Both the position numbers and the translations under genes were made by a program. From Methanosarcina sp. (lineage in GTDB: Archaea > Halobacteriota > Methanosarcinia > Methanosarcinales > Methanosarcinaceae), in NCBI GenBank assembly GCA_024280975.1, contig JAMXLQ010000298.1, forward strand, positions 1-13,374: DNA of 13,374 nt. Reading direction: 5' to 3'. Below the pieces are notes generated by a model. It did not search any database, had not been told where the DNA came from, and saw only the letters and a list, made by a program, of their open reading frames with translations. Below are positions 1 through 6,524 of this stretch, piece by piece; within the stretch, counting starts at the first letter, position 1, and each line of letters begins with the position of its first letter.

Positions 1-252
1 AACGGTATTCATCAGATAGAAAGAATTTCTGACTACCTGAACAAATCAGGAAGACGCGGTTTTCTTGCAGTGGAACTTCGCTTGGGACCCGGACACGGCA
101 GGGAAGCATACATGGTTCCCTGGAATGAACTCAAAAAAAAATATCTTACCCAGAATCTCAAACTTACATTAGAGGAGATCCGAAGTTTTCCTGAAATAAA
201 AAGAGAAGGAAAAGACTATAGGGTTGATCCAAGGGAATGGGAAAGAAAATAA
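1..252 (+). CDS. C-terminal end of an unidentified protein, possibly nuclease-like (5' truncated by window edge)
   Basis: Frame 1 is open from the first base to a TAA at 250-252, giving the last 83 residues of a protein that begins outside the window. The fragment starts with a helix-like stretch (HQIERISDYL), then a beta-strand-like FLAVELRL, a Gly-rich turn, and YMVPW followed by a charged, Lys/Glu-rich tail. The order 'helix, small gap, hydrophobic strand, W, basic tail' is reminiscent of the C-terminal part of Hjc/RecU-type PD-(D/E)XK nucleases, but the catalytic region is outside the window, so this is only a guess. The RecJ-like gene follows 49 bases later on the same strand, so the two may be co-transcribed and share a DNA-repair role. 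The upstream methionine at base 70 is internal and not a credible start. Confidence 0.6.
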   Translation, partial: NGIHQIERISDYLNKSGRRGFLAVELRLGPGHGREAYMVPWNELKKKYLTQNLKLTLEEIRSFPEIKREGKDYRVDPREWERK

Positions 253-301
253 GTCGTAAAAACCGGTTAAACTGAGGCAAGCAGAAATCGTGGAGAAAAT
301 A

Positions 302-1702
302 ATGTCTGAGATAATGAAAGCATTTAATAAAGAGGCGGCAAGGTGTGCCGAAGAGATTAAGAAGTACAAATCAGTCCACGTTGTATCCCATATTGATGCT
401 GACGGGCTGACTTCTGCAGGAATTATCTGTACTGCCCTTGAGCGGGGTAATTTTGAATATACGACACGCTTCGTCAAGCAGCTTGATGAAAAAGCTCTTG
501 ATACCATCGCAGATGAAAACCATGATATTGTCATTTTTACGGATCTGGGAAGCGGGATGTGCGAACCGATAAAATCTCGCGAGATTCATGCAGTGATCTC
601 AGACCATCACCAGCCTCAGGGAAGTCATCAATTTCACCTGAATCCCCACCTTTTCGGAGCAAATGGTTCTTATGAATTGAGCGGCTCAGGAAGTACTTAT
701 CTGCTAGCTTCAGCCTTTGGAAAAAATCAGGATCTGTCCTCGCTGGCCATAGTAGGGGCAGTTGGGGACATGCAGCACCTGAAAATGGGACAGCTTGTAG
801 GGATTAACAGAGAAATTCTGGAAGAAGGAGTTAAAGAAGGCATTCTCCAGTTCAAAAAAGACCTGGTCCTATTTGGAAAGCAAACCCGCCCAATTTATAA
901 ATTAATGCAATATTCTTCAGATCCTTATATTCCTGGGCTTACAGGAGACGAAGAAGCTTGCGTTGAGTTTCTTCGTTCCCTTAACATTTCCTTCAGCCAG
1001 GATGAACGCTGGAGGCGCTGGATTGATCTTGAAACCCCGGAAAAACAGAAACTTGTCTCAGGACTCATCCAGTACTGCCTGAAATCAGGTATACCTTCGT
1101 ACAAAATCGAGCGCCTGATAGGTGAAGTGTATGTTCTTTTGGAAGAAAAAGAAGGTACTGAAATGAGAGATGCTTCAGAGTTTTCTACCCTTCTTAATGC
1201 TACTGCACGATATGACCATGCCGAAATAGGACTTGCAGTCTGCATGGGAAATAGAGAAGAAGCTTATGAAGATGCCCGCAAATTGCTTGCCGAACATAGG
1301 CAGAACCTTGTTAATGGACTAATGTATGTTAAGGAAAAAGGAGTCATCCAGCTTGAAAATATCCAATACTTCGATGCAGGTTCGGAAATAAAAGAAACCA
1401 TCGTGGGAATTATTGCAGGCATGAGTTCTACATTAGTTGAAAACAGAAATCTTCCCATTATTGCTTTTGCAAAAACCGAAGGAGGGATAAAAGTCTCAGC
1501 TAGAGGAACGCAGGATCTGATCCGAAAGGGAGTTAACCTTTCGGAAGCCATGTCGAGTATATCAGCTGAAGTTGGAGGTGCAGGCGGCGGGCACGATATC
1601 GCAGCAGGAGCAACTATTCCCGACGGTAAAAAGGAAGAGTTTGCAAGAAAATTAGATCTGTTTGTAGGAGAACAAATACGGAGAAAGGCAAATTCAAAGT
1701 AG
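302..1702 (+). CDS. recJ: RecJ-like DHH-family single-strand nuclease (archaeal RecJ/GAN type)
   Basis: This 466-residue cytoplasmic protein has the DHH phosphoesterase motifs in order: HIDADG (residues 30-35), FTDLGSG (79-85), SDHH (100-103) and GAVGDM (152-157), the Asp/His set that binds two Mn/Mg ions. A C-terminal DHHA1 domain carries GGAGGGH (425-431). The length fits archaeal RecJ homologues, which degrade single-stranded nucleic acid 5'-3' or 3'-5' depending on subtype; some bind GINS in the CMG helicase. The subtype cannot be settled here. I prefer the ATG at 302 because GGAG lies six bases upstream (292-295); the frame is also open to a GTG at 290. It follows the partial gene by 49 bases. 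It ends in TAG, the only UAG stop among the complete genes here, with TGA 12 codons later (1736-1738). Confidence 0.9.
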   Translation: MSEIMKAFNKEAARCAEEIKKYKSVHVVSHIDADGLTSAGIICTALERGNFEYTTRFVKQLDEKALDTIADENHDIVIFTDLGSGMCEPIKSREIHAVISDHHQPQGSHQFHLNPHLFGANGSYELSGSGSTYLLASAFGKNQDLSSLAIVGAVGDMQHLKMGQLVGINREILEEGVKEGILQFKKDLVLFGKQTRPIYKLMQYSSDPYIPGLTGDEEACVEFLRSLNISFSQDERWRRWIDLETPEKQKLVSGLIQYCLKSGIPSYKIERLIGEVYVLLEEKEGTEMRDASEFSTLLNATARYDHAEIGLAVCMGNREEAYEDARKLLAEHRQNLVNGLMYVKEKGVIQLENIQYFDAGSEIKETIVGIIAGMSSTLVENRNLPIIAFAKTEGGIKVSARGTQDLIRKGVNLSEAMSSISAEVGGAGGGHDIAAGATIPDGKKEEFARKLDLFVGEQIRRKANSK

Positions 1703-1751
1703 AGAAGCCAGCCTTCGGAAGTTACCCCGAAAAGCTGAATTGAATAGTGAA

Positions 1752-1803
1752 TAAAGGCTCAAAAACAACAAGATTTTAGAATAAGATTATCATTAAGCCT
1801 TTA
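1752..1803. terminator. inverted repeat between convergent genes, possible shared terminator
   Basis: TAAAGGCT (1752-1759) is perfectly complementary to AGCCTTTA (1796-1803), with a 36-base AT-rich loop. The right arm overlaps the stop codon of the minus-strand regulator gene. On the minus strand the loop contains TGTTGTTTTT, which resembles an archaeal oligo-T stop signal. The loop is long, so a real hairpin terminator is uncertain. Confidence 0.3.
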
Positions 1804-2559
1804 AACCAGATCTTCAATCCTGCTCATCTCTTTGAACGAAATCAATCTTGACATTGCACTGGTATCTATGGCAATCCCATATTCCTGTACAACAGCCATA
1901 GGATTTGTCCCTCCTATGACAACTATCCCGAGATGGTCTCTTTCGATGGGAACGTCTAGAACTCGTGTATTTGGCTCTCCAACTTCGAGGATTCCACTGA
2001 AGCCTGCGTCCAAAAGATCGGAGAGACAGCTTTCAATTTCGTCTCTTGCAACCATAGGGGCTTCCCTGAGATTTGCAAGAACTTTGCCTGAACCTGTCCT
2101 GAGCATTTCAGACACAGAGGTAATACCCTGTGACATGAGGATTTCAAGTGGATCTACAGTTGTACTTACATAGGTCAGCACATCGGTAAAACGCACCGGA
2201 ATTCCGTTTCGGATCTGGACAACTCCTCCAAGTTTAGGGTTTACAGGTATTCCTGCCTTGAGCAATACGCCGTCAATTGTAATGCTGCATACTGTTCCAA
2301 TACCTACCTTTCCCTTTTCAACAGTCAGGTCTCCGATAGATTCTCCCTCGGAGATTATCTTAACATAGGGGGTCACCGAAAGTCCACTTGAAATTACCAT
2401 TTTAAAGATCCCAAGCACGTCGTCCAGATCTTTTTTATCAATCAGTGAAAGATTAAGAATAATATCTCCATCCATTTTCTTAGGATCAAACGTAGTCCTG
2501 TACATAAGATCTTTTATTCTGGATGATGTAAATTGGACACGGTATCCATTTTTTTGCAT
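1801..2559 (-). CDS. nrpRII: NrpRII-like nitrogen regulator (single NrpR/DUF128 domain, no HTH)
   Basis: The 252-residue protein matches one NrpR regulatory domain (DUF128). This family binds 2-oxoglutarate and controls nitrogen-fixation and ammonium-assimilation genes in methanogens. Recognisable features are the Gly/Val-rich core (KVGIGTVCSITIDGVLL), the PVNPKLGGVVQI segment and the VVIGGTNPMAVVQEYGI segment near the C-terminus. There is no winged helix-turn-helix. In Methanosarcina mazei, NrpR is split into NrpRI (HTH plus NrpR domain) and NrpRII (NrpR domain only), which form a complex; this gene fits NrpRII. No NrpRI partner lies in the window. A strong ribosome site, GGAGGTT (2564-2570), sits four bases before the ATG. 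It converges with recJ and lies alone, 363 bases downstream of pgi. The symbol rests on domain architecture and family memory. Confidence 0.8.
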   Translation of the reverse strand: MQKNGYRVQFTSSRIKDLMYRTTFDPKKMDGDIILNLSLIDKKDLDDVLGIFKMVISSGLSVTPYVKIISEGESIGDLTVEKGKVGIGTVCSITIDGVLLKAGIPVNPKLGGVVQIRNGIPVRFTDVLTYVSTTVDPLEILMSQGITSVSEMLRTGSGKVLANLREAPMVARDEIESCLSDLLDAGFSGILEVGEPNTRVLDVPIERDHLGIVVIGGTNPMAVVQEYGIAIDTSAMSRLISFKEMSRIEDLV

Positions 2560-2580
2560 TTTGAACCTCCAGTAATTGAA

Positions 2581-2602
2581 GGTATTTATACTTATTATAA
2601 GT
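2581..2602 (-). promoter_or_regulatory. TATA-like promoter with a 13-base dyad upstream of nrpRII
   Basis: On the minus strand this stretch reads ACTTATAATAAGT followed by ATAAATACC. The first part (2590-2602) is a perfect dyad, ACTTAT-A-ATAAGT, and it overlaps two possible TATA boxes 25-40 bases before the ATG. A TATA box here would give a very short leader carrying the GGAGGTT site. The dyad could be an operator, but no regulator can be named. Confidence 0.35.
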
Positions 2603-2824
2603 TATGTATTAAATGACTTTGTAGAAAACCTCTTGCACGAAACTTATCAAAAACTTTTAATTGGGTCTTATCACATCAAATCTCAGTATTCAAATTTAGC
2701 CTAATGGTGTCAGTTAAGATAGGATTTATACAGAGCCGTATTAATTACAATAATATGTTTTGAGTTCTTCTCGCTTATTTTTGAGCTTTCATCTGCTTAT
2801 TAAATAGAACTTACTATAGGAACA
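2603..2824. other. AT-rich intergenic stretch, no gene seen
   Basis: This is the middle of the 363-base gap between pgi and the NrpRII-like gene. I see no open frame with a ribosome site, no tRNA-like fold and no strong hairpin. It probably holds only the pgi 3' region and the regulator's upstream region. Confidence 0.4.
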
Positions 2825-2890
2825 GAAAAAAATAAAAAGTAGGGGTTTTCCAAGAAACGACCTTGAAAGGGAAAAATAAAAAATAAAAAT
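2825..2890 (-). terminator. tandem oligo-T terminators after pgi
   Basis: Read on the minus strand, the pgi stop codon is followed about 30 bases later by a T-rich run (2872-2890: T5, T6 and T5 separated by single A's) and then, about 35 bases further on, by a second run of T5-A-T7 (2825-2837). Archaeal RNA polymerase stops at such oligo-T tracts without needing a hairpin, so this looks like a strong double terminator. Confidence 0.6.
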
Positions 2891-2922
2891 ACAGTCAGTT
2901 TAAGCTAGAAACAGCCGAATTT

Positions 2923-3663
2923 TCAGAGCACTCCTGATAGGAATCCTGTAAAATCCTGTGGCGCTGTCAAAAATCTGAGTTTTTCAATTTCGTTTATGAG
3001 CTCATACATACTCTCTCCGGAACCAAGCCCAAGCTCATCATGTGCAAAGGGTTTAATGTGACGGATTGGCGGGATACGCCTGTAAAGTGGATTTTTGACA
3101 AAGCCGTCTTTAAGCAAGAAGTAGGAAGCTCCGGAAAGTCTTTTTATAGGCTCATAAACTGAAGAAAAGTCGCGGCAAACCCAGTTTGCCATTTCAAGAG
3201 TTTTTTCGGAGGCATTTATAGTTACATGACCGTATCCAGGGGGAACAAGCACCAAATCTCCTTTTTCTGCCGTGATGACCACGGCATCCAGAACAAGGTC
3301 TTCCTCTTCGTTTTTAACTTTTTGCATGAGATAGGTAGCAGAACCCTCTAGCACCTGATAAATTTCAGGATAGTAGGTATTTGTTCCTGGAACGCGGGGA
3401 TGGTAGTGGCCTACAGTTTTAATATACTCCGATCCAAGCATTTGGGGAGGAATTACAGTAATGTCATACCTAAGGTGATGAGCTTTAATTGCTTCAAGGT
3501 CAGAGTCTTTTTTCGCAAGGTCCCGAAACATGTAGTACACATCTCGGTTCCTTGCCTCTGTTTCTTCAAACCATTCCTTATCAAATACTACGTCTTCCAT
3601 ATCGTGGAGTTTTCTTACATCTGCCACAGTGACTTTATCCCCGAACTTTAGTGTTACTTCCAT
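2923..3663 (-). CDS. pgi: Cupin-type glucose-6-phosphate isomerase (archaeal cPGI)
   Basis: The 246-residue protein interconverts glucose 6-phosphate and fructose 6-phosphate in gluconeogenesis and glycolysis. It belongs to the metal-dependent cupin PGI family of euryarchaea, unrelated to bacterial PGI. Metal-ligand candidates are GHYH (His86, His88), Glu100 in YYPEIYQVLEG, and His146 in PPGYGH, with TIN after it. The spacing between the His pair and the Glu is about five residues longer than I recall for the Pyrococcus enzyme, because of a PGT-containing insertion, and there is a C-terminal extension beyond the barrel. Both fit memory of the longer M. mazei-type enzyme. The start ATG is preceded by AGGGG. 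The gene is flanked by its own TATA-like box upstream and T-rich terminators downstream, so it is probably monocistronic. Confidence 0.92.
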   Translation of the reverse strand: MEVTLKFGDKVTVADVRKLHDMEDVVFDKEWFEETEARNRDVYYMFRDLAKKDSDLEAIKAHHLRYDITVIPPQMLGSEYIKTVGHYHPRVPGTNTYYPEIYQVLEGSATYLMQKVKNEEEDLVLDAVVITAEKGDLVLVPPGYGHVTINASEKTLEMANWVCRDFSSVYEPIKRLSGASYFLLKDGFVKNPLYRRIPPIRHIKPFAHDELGLGSGESMYELINEIEKLRFLTAPQDFTGFLSGVL

Positions 3664-3775
3664 TGAATTCCCCTTTTGTACCAGAACATATAGATATATT
3701 TGAATTGTGAATAAGAATTTACTATAGATTTGTCAATACATTACCAAAGTCGACTATTCGAAACAGCAATATAAG

Positions 3776-3785
3776 TATATAAATT
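3776..3785 (-). promoter_or_regulatory. TATA box for pgi
   Basis: The minus strand reads AATTTATATA, containing the archaeal consensus TTTATATA. Transcription would start near 3752-3758, leaving a leader of about 90 bases before the pgi ATG. A second, weaker box (AAATATATC, 3692-3700) lies closer to the gene and would give a very short leader. Confidence 0.45.
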
Positions 3786-3813
3786 AATTGATGAAAGTAT
3801 TATTTGCTGTCTG

Positions 3814-3856
3814 AGATTTTACCTTTTGTCAATTCTTAACCTGAAAGATTTTACCT
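3814..3856. repeat. 11-base direct repeat pair upstream of pgi
   Basis: AGATTTTACCT occurs at 3814-3824 and again, identically, at 3846-3856, 32 bases apart (about three helical turns). The pair sits between the exonuclease stop codon and the best pgi TATA box, on the upstream side of that promoter. It could bind a regulator of pgi, or be the 3' end of the exonuclease transcript. Confidence 0.45.
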
Positions 3857-3857
3857 C

Positions 3858-4607
3858 TCAGCCCTTCAAAGCTTTTTCAACCATTTTAGGATACGTAAGC
3901 TCTATAACATATTTCAGATTAACTATATCTTCCCTGTTGTATTTAATAAGTTTATCCAGAGCTTCCTGATCCCCTTTCTCATATTTTTTCCAGAGTCTTA
4001 CGGCATCAAACCCTGTCATGCCCTCGGTGTCACCACTTCGGGAAATTCCAAGTAATTTTTCGATGTTTTTTAAGCCCCCATTGTATCCAATTCGCCTTAA
4101 AGGGTACATGAGATCTATGTGGAGTTGATTGAACTCAATTTCGGGAAATTCAGATCTTATAAAAGGTAAATCAAAACGGGCGCCATTAAAAGATACAAGT
4201 AACCGGTATTTTGAGAACTCATCTACAATCTCATCAAGATTAATGTCTTTTATGTAGGTCTTTGATTCTCTTCCATCGTAGATTCCCACAATGGTTATTT
4301 TATCCCGGGACTTAGAAAGCCCTGTCGTTTCGATGTCTACGAATGCGACAGATTCCGAAAATAAAGGATATGCCCTCCAGTGTTCCGCAGAAGGAAGATA
4401 TTGCGAAAAAAAGCAATGATCTTTTGCTGCCAAGCGTTCAGAAGATTTCCTTACCTCTTCACAAATTCTGGACTTTTGTGATGAAGGTATGGAAATCCTG
4501 TCTTCCATCTCAAGGAATTCTTCCCATGTATGTATTCCTTGAGCCCAGATTTTCTTCTCGAGGCCCTTTCCTACACCTGGAATATGAATATATGTGTTAT
4601 TCAGCAT
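3858..4607 (-). CDS. RNase H-like DEDD-family exonuclease (YprB-like) with N-terminal HhH-like motif
   Basis: As read from the ATG at 4607, the 249-residue protein starts with IHIPGVGKGLEKK (residues 7-19), a helix-hairpin-helix-like nucleic-acid binding element. A 3'-5' exonuclease fold follows: VDIETTGL (90-97, Asp91 and Glu93), SFNGARFDLPFI (139-150, Asp146), GGLKNIEKLLGI (177-188), and YNREDIVNL (223-231, Asp227). These are the four acidic metal-binding positions of the DEDD superfamily, as in the YprB/RNase H-like group. The substrate is unknown. The frame is open to 4730, but the extra N-terminus is AT-rich and family-untypical, while ATG 4607 has AGGGG just upstream. The gene is divergent from mdh and 194 bases upstream of pgi. 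Confidence 0.82.
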   Translation of the reverse strand: MLNNTYIHIPGVGKGLEKKIWAQGIHTWEEFLEMEDRISIPSSQKSRICEEVRKSSERLAAKDHCFFSQYLPSAEHWRAYPLFSESVAFVDIETTGLSKSRDKITIVGIYDGRESKTYIKDINLDEIVDEFSKYRLLVSFNGARFDLPFIRSEFPEIEFNQLHIDLMYPLRRIGYNGGLKNIEKLLGISRSGDTEGMTGFDAVRLWKKYEKGDQEALDKLIKYNREDIVNLKYVIELTYPKMVEKALKG

Positions 4608-4661
4608 GTTTCCCCTGAGCATTTTGGGGGTAATGTTTAATAAAAATACTGCATGAAATTT

Positions 4662-4673
4662 GAAAATATAGAA
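4662..4673 (-). promoter_or_regulatory. possible TATA box for the exonuclease gene
   Basis: The minus strand reads TTCTATATTTTC, about 55 bases before the chosen ATG (4607). A start near 4640 would put the transcript start downstream of the long frame's upstream ATG at 4730, supporting the shorter protein. The box is a weak match. Confidence 0.25.
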
Positions 4674-4780
4674 AGAGAAAACAGAAAATTCAAGAACTAA
4701 ATAGCAAGAAATAGTATAAGATTCGAACATAGCTAAATAGAAAAATAGAACTGACAGGTAATAAAGTCATATTACAGGAT

Positions 4781-4798
4781 AAATTTTTAAAGCTTTAA
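4781..4798 (+). promoter_or_regulatory. TATA-like element and 12-base palindrome before mdh
   Basis: AAATTTTTAAAG resembles an archaeal TATA box about 55-65 bases before the mdh ATG. It overlaps the perfect palindrome TTAAAGCTTTAA (4787-4798). Transcription would start near 4814, giving a leader of about 33 bases. Confidence 0.35.
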
Positions 4799-4846
4799 GA
4801 TCGAAAATTATTCTAAAATGAATTATTTAACAAAGGTGTGCAATTA

Positions 4847-5770
4847 ATGGCTAAAATCTCCGTAATTGGTGCAGGGAATGTAGGGGCGACTACAGTCCAG
4901 CGGCTAGCTGAACTCGAACTTGGCGAAATTGTCATGACAGATATTGTACAAGGGCTACCGCAAGGCAAAGCCCTTGATCTAATGCAAGCAGGCGCTATAA
5001 AGGGTTATGACACGTCTATAATTGGGACCAATGACTATGCAGATATTGCAGACTCTGATCTTGTGATAATTACAGCAGGAATTGCAAGAAAACCTGGAAT
5101 GACTCGGGAAGATCTGATCAAGACAAATTCCAAAATAGTAACAGGAATTTCCAAAAATATTGCAAAATATGCTCCAGAATCCGTAGTAATTAGTGTTACA
5201 AATCCTCTTGATATTATAACCTATATAGCTATGAAATCAACCGGCTTTGAGGCTAAGAAAGTATTCGGGATGAGCGGAGTTCTGGATTCGGGACGTTTCG
5301 CAAGCTTTATTGCAGAAGAACTGAAGTGTTCGAAGAAAGATGTACAGGCAATGGTTATAGGAGGACACGGGGACTTGATGGTACCTCTTCCTCAATACAC
5401 GACAGTATCAGGGATTCCGCTTACAGACTTGCTTTCAGATGACAGAATTGTCAAGCTGGTAGAGAGAACAATAAATGGAGGAGCCGAGATTGTGGAACTT
5501 CTTAAACAGGGCAGTGCCTTTTATGCCCCTTCGGCAGCTATTGTCTCAATGGCGGAAGCTGTGATTAAAGACTCAAAGAGAATACTACCTGCTTCAGCTT
5601 ACTTAGAAGGACAATACGGACAGGAAGGTATTTACTTCGGTGTACCTGTAAAGCTTGGGGCATCAGGAGTCGAAGAAATCCTAGAACTCAAACTCGATGA
5701 AAACCAGTACGAGATCCTCAGGAAATCCTCCGAAACTATTCGAAGCGTGATTTCACAGCTGGAAGTATGA
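4847..5770 (+). CDS. mdh: Malate dehydrogenase (LDH-like, NAD(P)-dependent)
   Basis: The 307-residue enzyme oxidises malate to oxaloacetate, or runs in reverse, in the cytoplasm. It has the Rossmann nucleotide motif GAGNVG (residues 8-13), Asp32 at the end of the second strand (favours NAD), and the mobile substrate loop ARKPGMTR with Arg81 and Arg87. Arg at the first of these positions marks malate rather than lactate specificity. SVTNPLD (116-122) carries Asn119, VLDSGR (145-150) has the catalytic Asp and Arg, and IGGHGD (171-176) carries catalytic His174. The length is that of LDH-like MDHs. ATG 4847 gives the typical MAKISVIGAG start, with AAGGTG eight bases upstream; an in-frame GTG at 4838 would add three residues. 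It stands alone, divergent from the exonuclease gene. Confidence 0.95.
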   Translation: MAKISVIGAGNVGATTVQRLAELELGEIVMTDIVQGLPQGKALDLMQAGAIKGYDTSIIGTNDYADIADSDLVIITAGIARKPGMTREDLIKTNSKIVTGISKNIAKYAPESVVISVTNPLDIITYIAMKSTGFEAKKVFGMSGVLDSGRFASFIAEELKCSKKDVQAMVIGGHGDLMVPLPQYTTVSGIPLTDLLSDDRIVKLVERTINGGAEIVELLKQGSAFYAPSAAIVSMAEAVIKDSKRILPASAYLEGQYGQEGIYFGVPVKLGASGVEEILELKLDENQYEILRKSSETIRSVISQLEV

Positions 5771-5864
5771 CAAACTGGATAAAAGATAAACTGAAATTCA
5801 ATATAATAAGTGAATTAGAGTTAAAAAGAAAAGTTACATAAAACTTAAGATTTCTGCTTACAGG

Positions 5865-5890
5865 TGACTCACAAATTTACCTGTGAGCCA
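5865..5890. other. imperfect hairpin about 95 bases after mdh
   Basis: TGACTCACA pairs with TGTGAGCCA: 8 of 9 positions match (A5867/C5888 is the mismatch), around an 8-base AT-rich loop. CAGGT (5861-5865) can pair instead with ACCTG (5879-5883), so two alternative folds compete. No T run follows, so it is not a classical terminator. It may be a structured 3' end or part of a small RNA. Confidence 0.4.
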
Positions 5891-6180
5891 GAAAAATTAC
5901 TCAATAAGGTACAATTTTCATTCTGGATAGTTACAACAGATAAGGGTAGATAAATTCATTCAAATAAGTTACATCCGTTGATCAAGTCAGAGCAAAAACA
6001 GCTTTAATTCATCTAAAGTTCCTTCTTTTTCGTTTAAACGTTAGATAAAGAGTAATAAAATTGAACCACTTTTACTTCTCGCTAATTTAAATAAGAAGTT
6101 ATTATAATAATGACTGAAATTTCACTTTTACTTGGAAATGCGAAAAACTGGTAATTATATAGAGTTGACAAAACTGTAAG

Positions 6181-6191
6181 ATATATAAATA
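6181..6191 (+). promoter_or_regulatory. TATA box for the PRC-barrel/thg1/tyrS operon
   Basis: ATATATAAATA is a strong archaeal TATA match. Transcription would start near 6210, about 38 bases before the ATG at 6249, which has AGGGAT as ribosome site. Confidence 0.55.
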
Positions 6192-6248
6192 TGTTTTTCC
6201 TATAAGGTTAGGAGAAAGATTTAAATTAATTTACAAAGCAGGGATATA

Positions 6249-6506
6249 ATGCGCGCAGAACTTACATCACTTTTTGGTTTAAACATATACACAAACACTG
6301 GTGTTTATGTAGGGAAGTTGCAGGATCTCGTAATTGATATAGAAGACCAGAAAATTACCGGACTTGCGGTTTCGGATATTAATAGGGAACTTTTTGACCT
6401 GACTAGCAGAGGCGTAATTATTCCTTATCGATGGGTTATAACGGCAGCAGACATCATTATTGTCAGAGATGTTGTCCAGAGATACAAAAAACGAAAAGAA
6501 GATTAA
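6249..6506 (+). CDS. Small PRC-barrel domain protein (CdpB-like)
   Basis: The 85-residue protein is a single PRC-barrel, a small beta fold used as a protein-interaction adaptor. Visible features are LFGLNIYTNTGVYVGKLQDLVID (split over two strands), NRELFD (residues 45-50) and RGVIIPYRWV (54-63), followed by a basic tail (RYKKRKED). It has no signal peptide or membrane helix. Stand-alone PRC-barrel proteins of this size with an NRE-F-D and IPYRWV pattern resemble the CdpB proteins that work with CdpA in FtsZ-based division of haloarchaea; that assignment is from memory. The AGGGAT ribosome site precedes ATG 6249. It leads a tight operon, 18 bases before thg1. The gene may serve cell division or be a general adaptor. 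Confidence 0.82.
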   Translation: MRAELTSLFGLNIYTNTGVYVGKLQDLVIDIEDQKITGLAVSDINRELFDLTSRGVIIPYRWVITAADIIIVRDVVQRYKKRKED

Positions 6507-6524
6507 GTAAATCTCGAAAAGTGC

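Larger units (their letters stand above)
5771..6248. other. 478-base intergenic region without a convincing gene
   Basis: Between mdh and the PRC-barrel gene there is AT-rich sequence with stops in all frames. It contains a hairpin (5865-5890), a pyrimidine/T-rich run (6021-6033, CCTTCTTTTTCGT) that could end the mdh transcript, an 11-base direct repeat CACTTTTACTT (6067-6077 and 6123-6133), and the TATA box for the next operon near its right end. The length leaves room for a small RNA, but none can be named. Confidence 0.4.

Noticed and set aside
290..301. GTG start four codons upstream for recJ
   Set aside because: The GGAG that serves ATG 302 lies inside this extension, and the GTG has only a distant GAGG (12 bases).
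169..534. 121-residue minus-strand frame over the recJ start
   Set aside because: It is antisense to recJ and the preceding gene end, very Ser/Phe-rich, with no family resemblance.
1832..2173. 113-residue plus-strand frame inside the NrpRII-like gene
   Set aside because: The minus-strand frame matches the NrpR domain over its whole length, so this is its shadow.
4608..4730. Upstream in-frame extension of the exonuclease by 41 hydrophobic residues, possible membrane anchor
   Set aside because: The extension is AT-rich random-looking sequence, has no ribosome site, overlaps a TATA-like box, and would precede an IPGVG start typical of a soluble nuclease. AGGGG before ATG 4607 decides the start.
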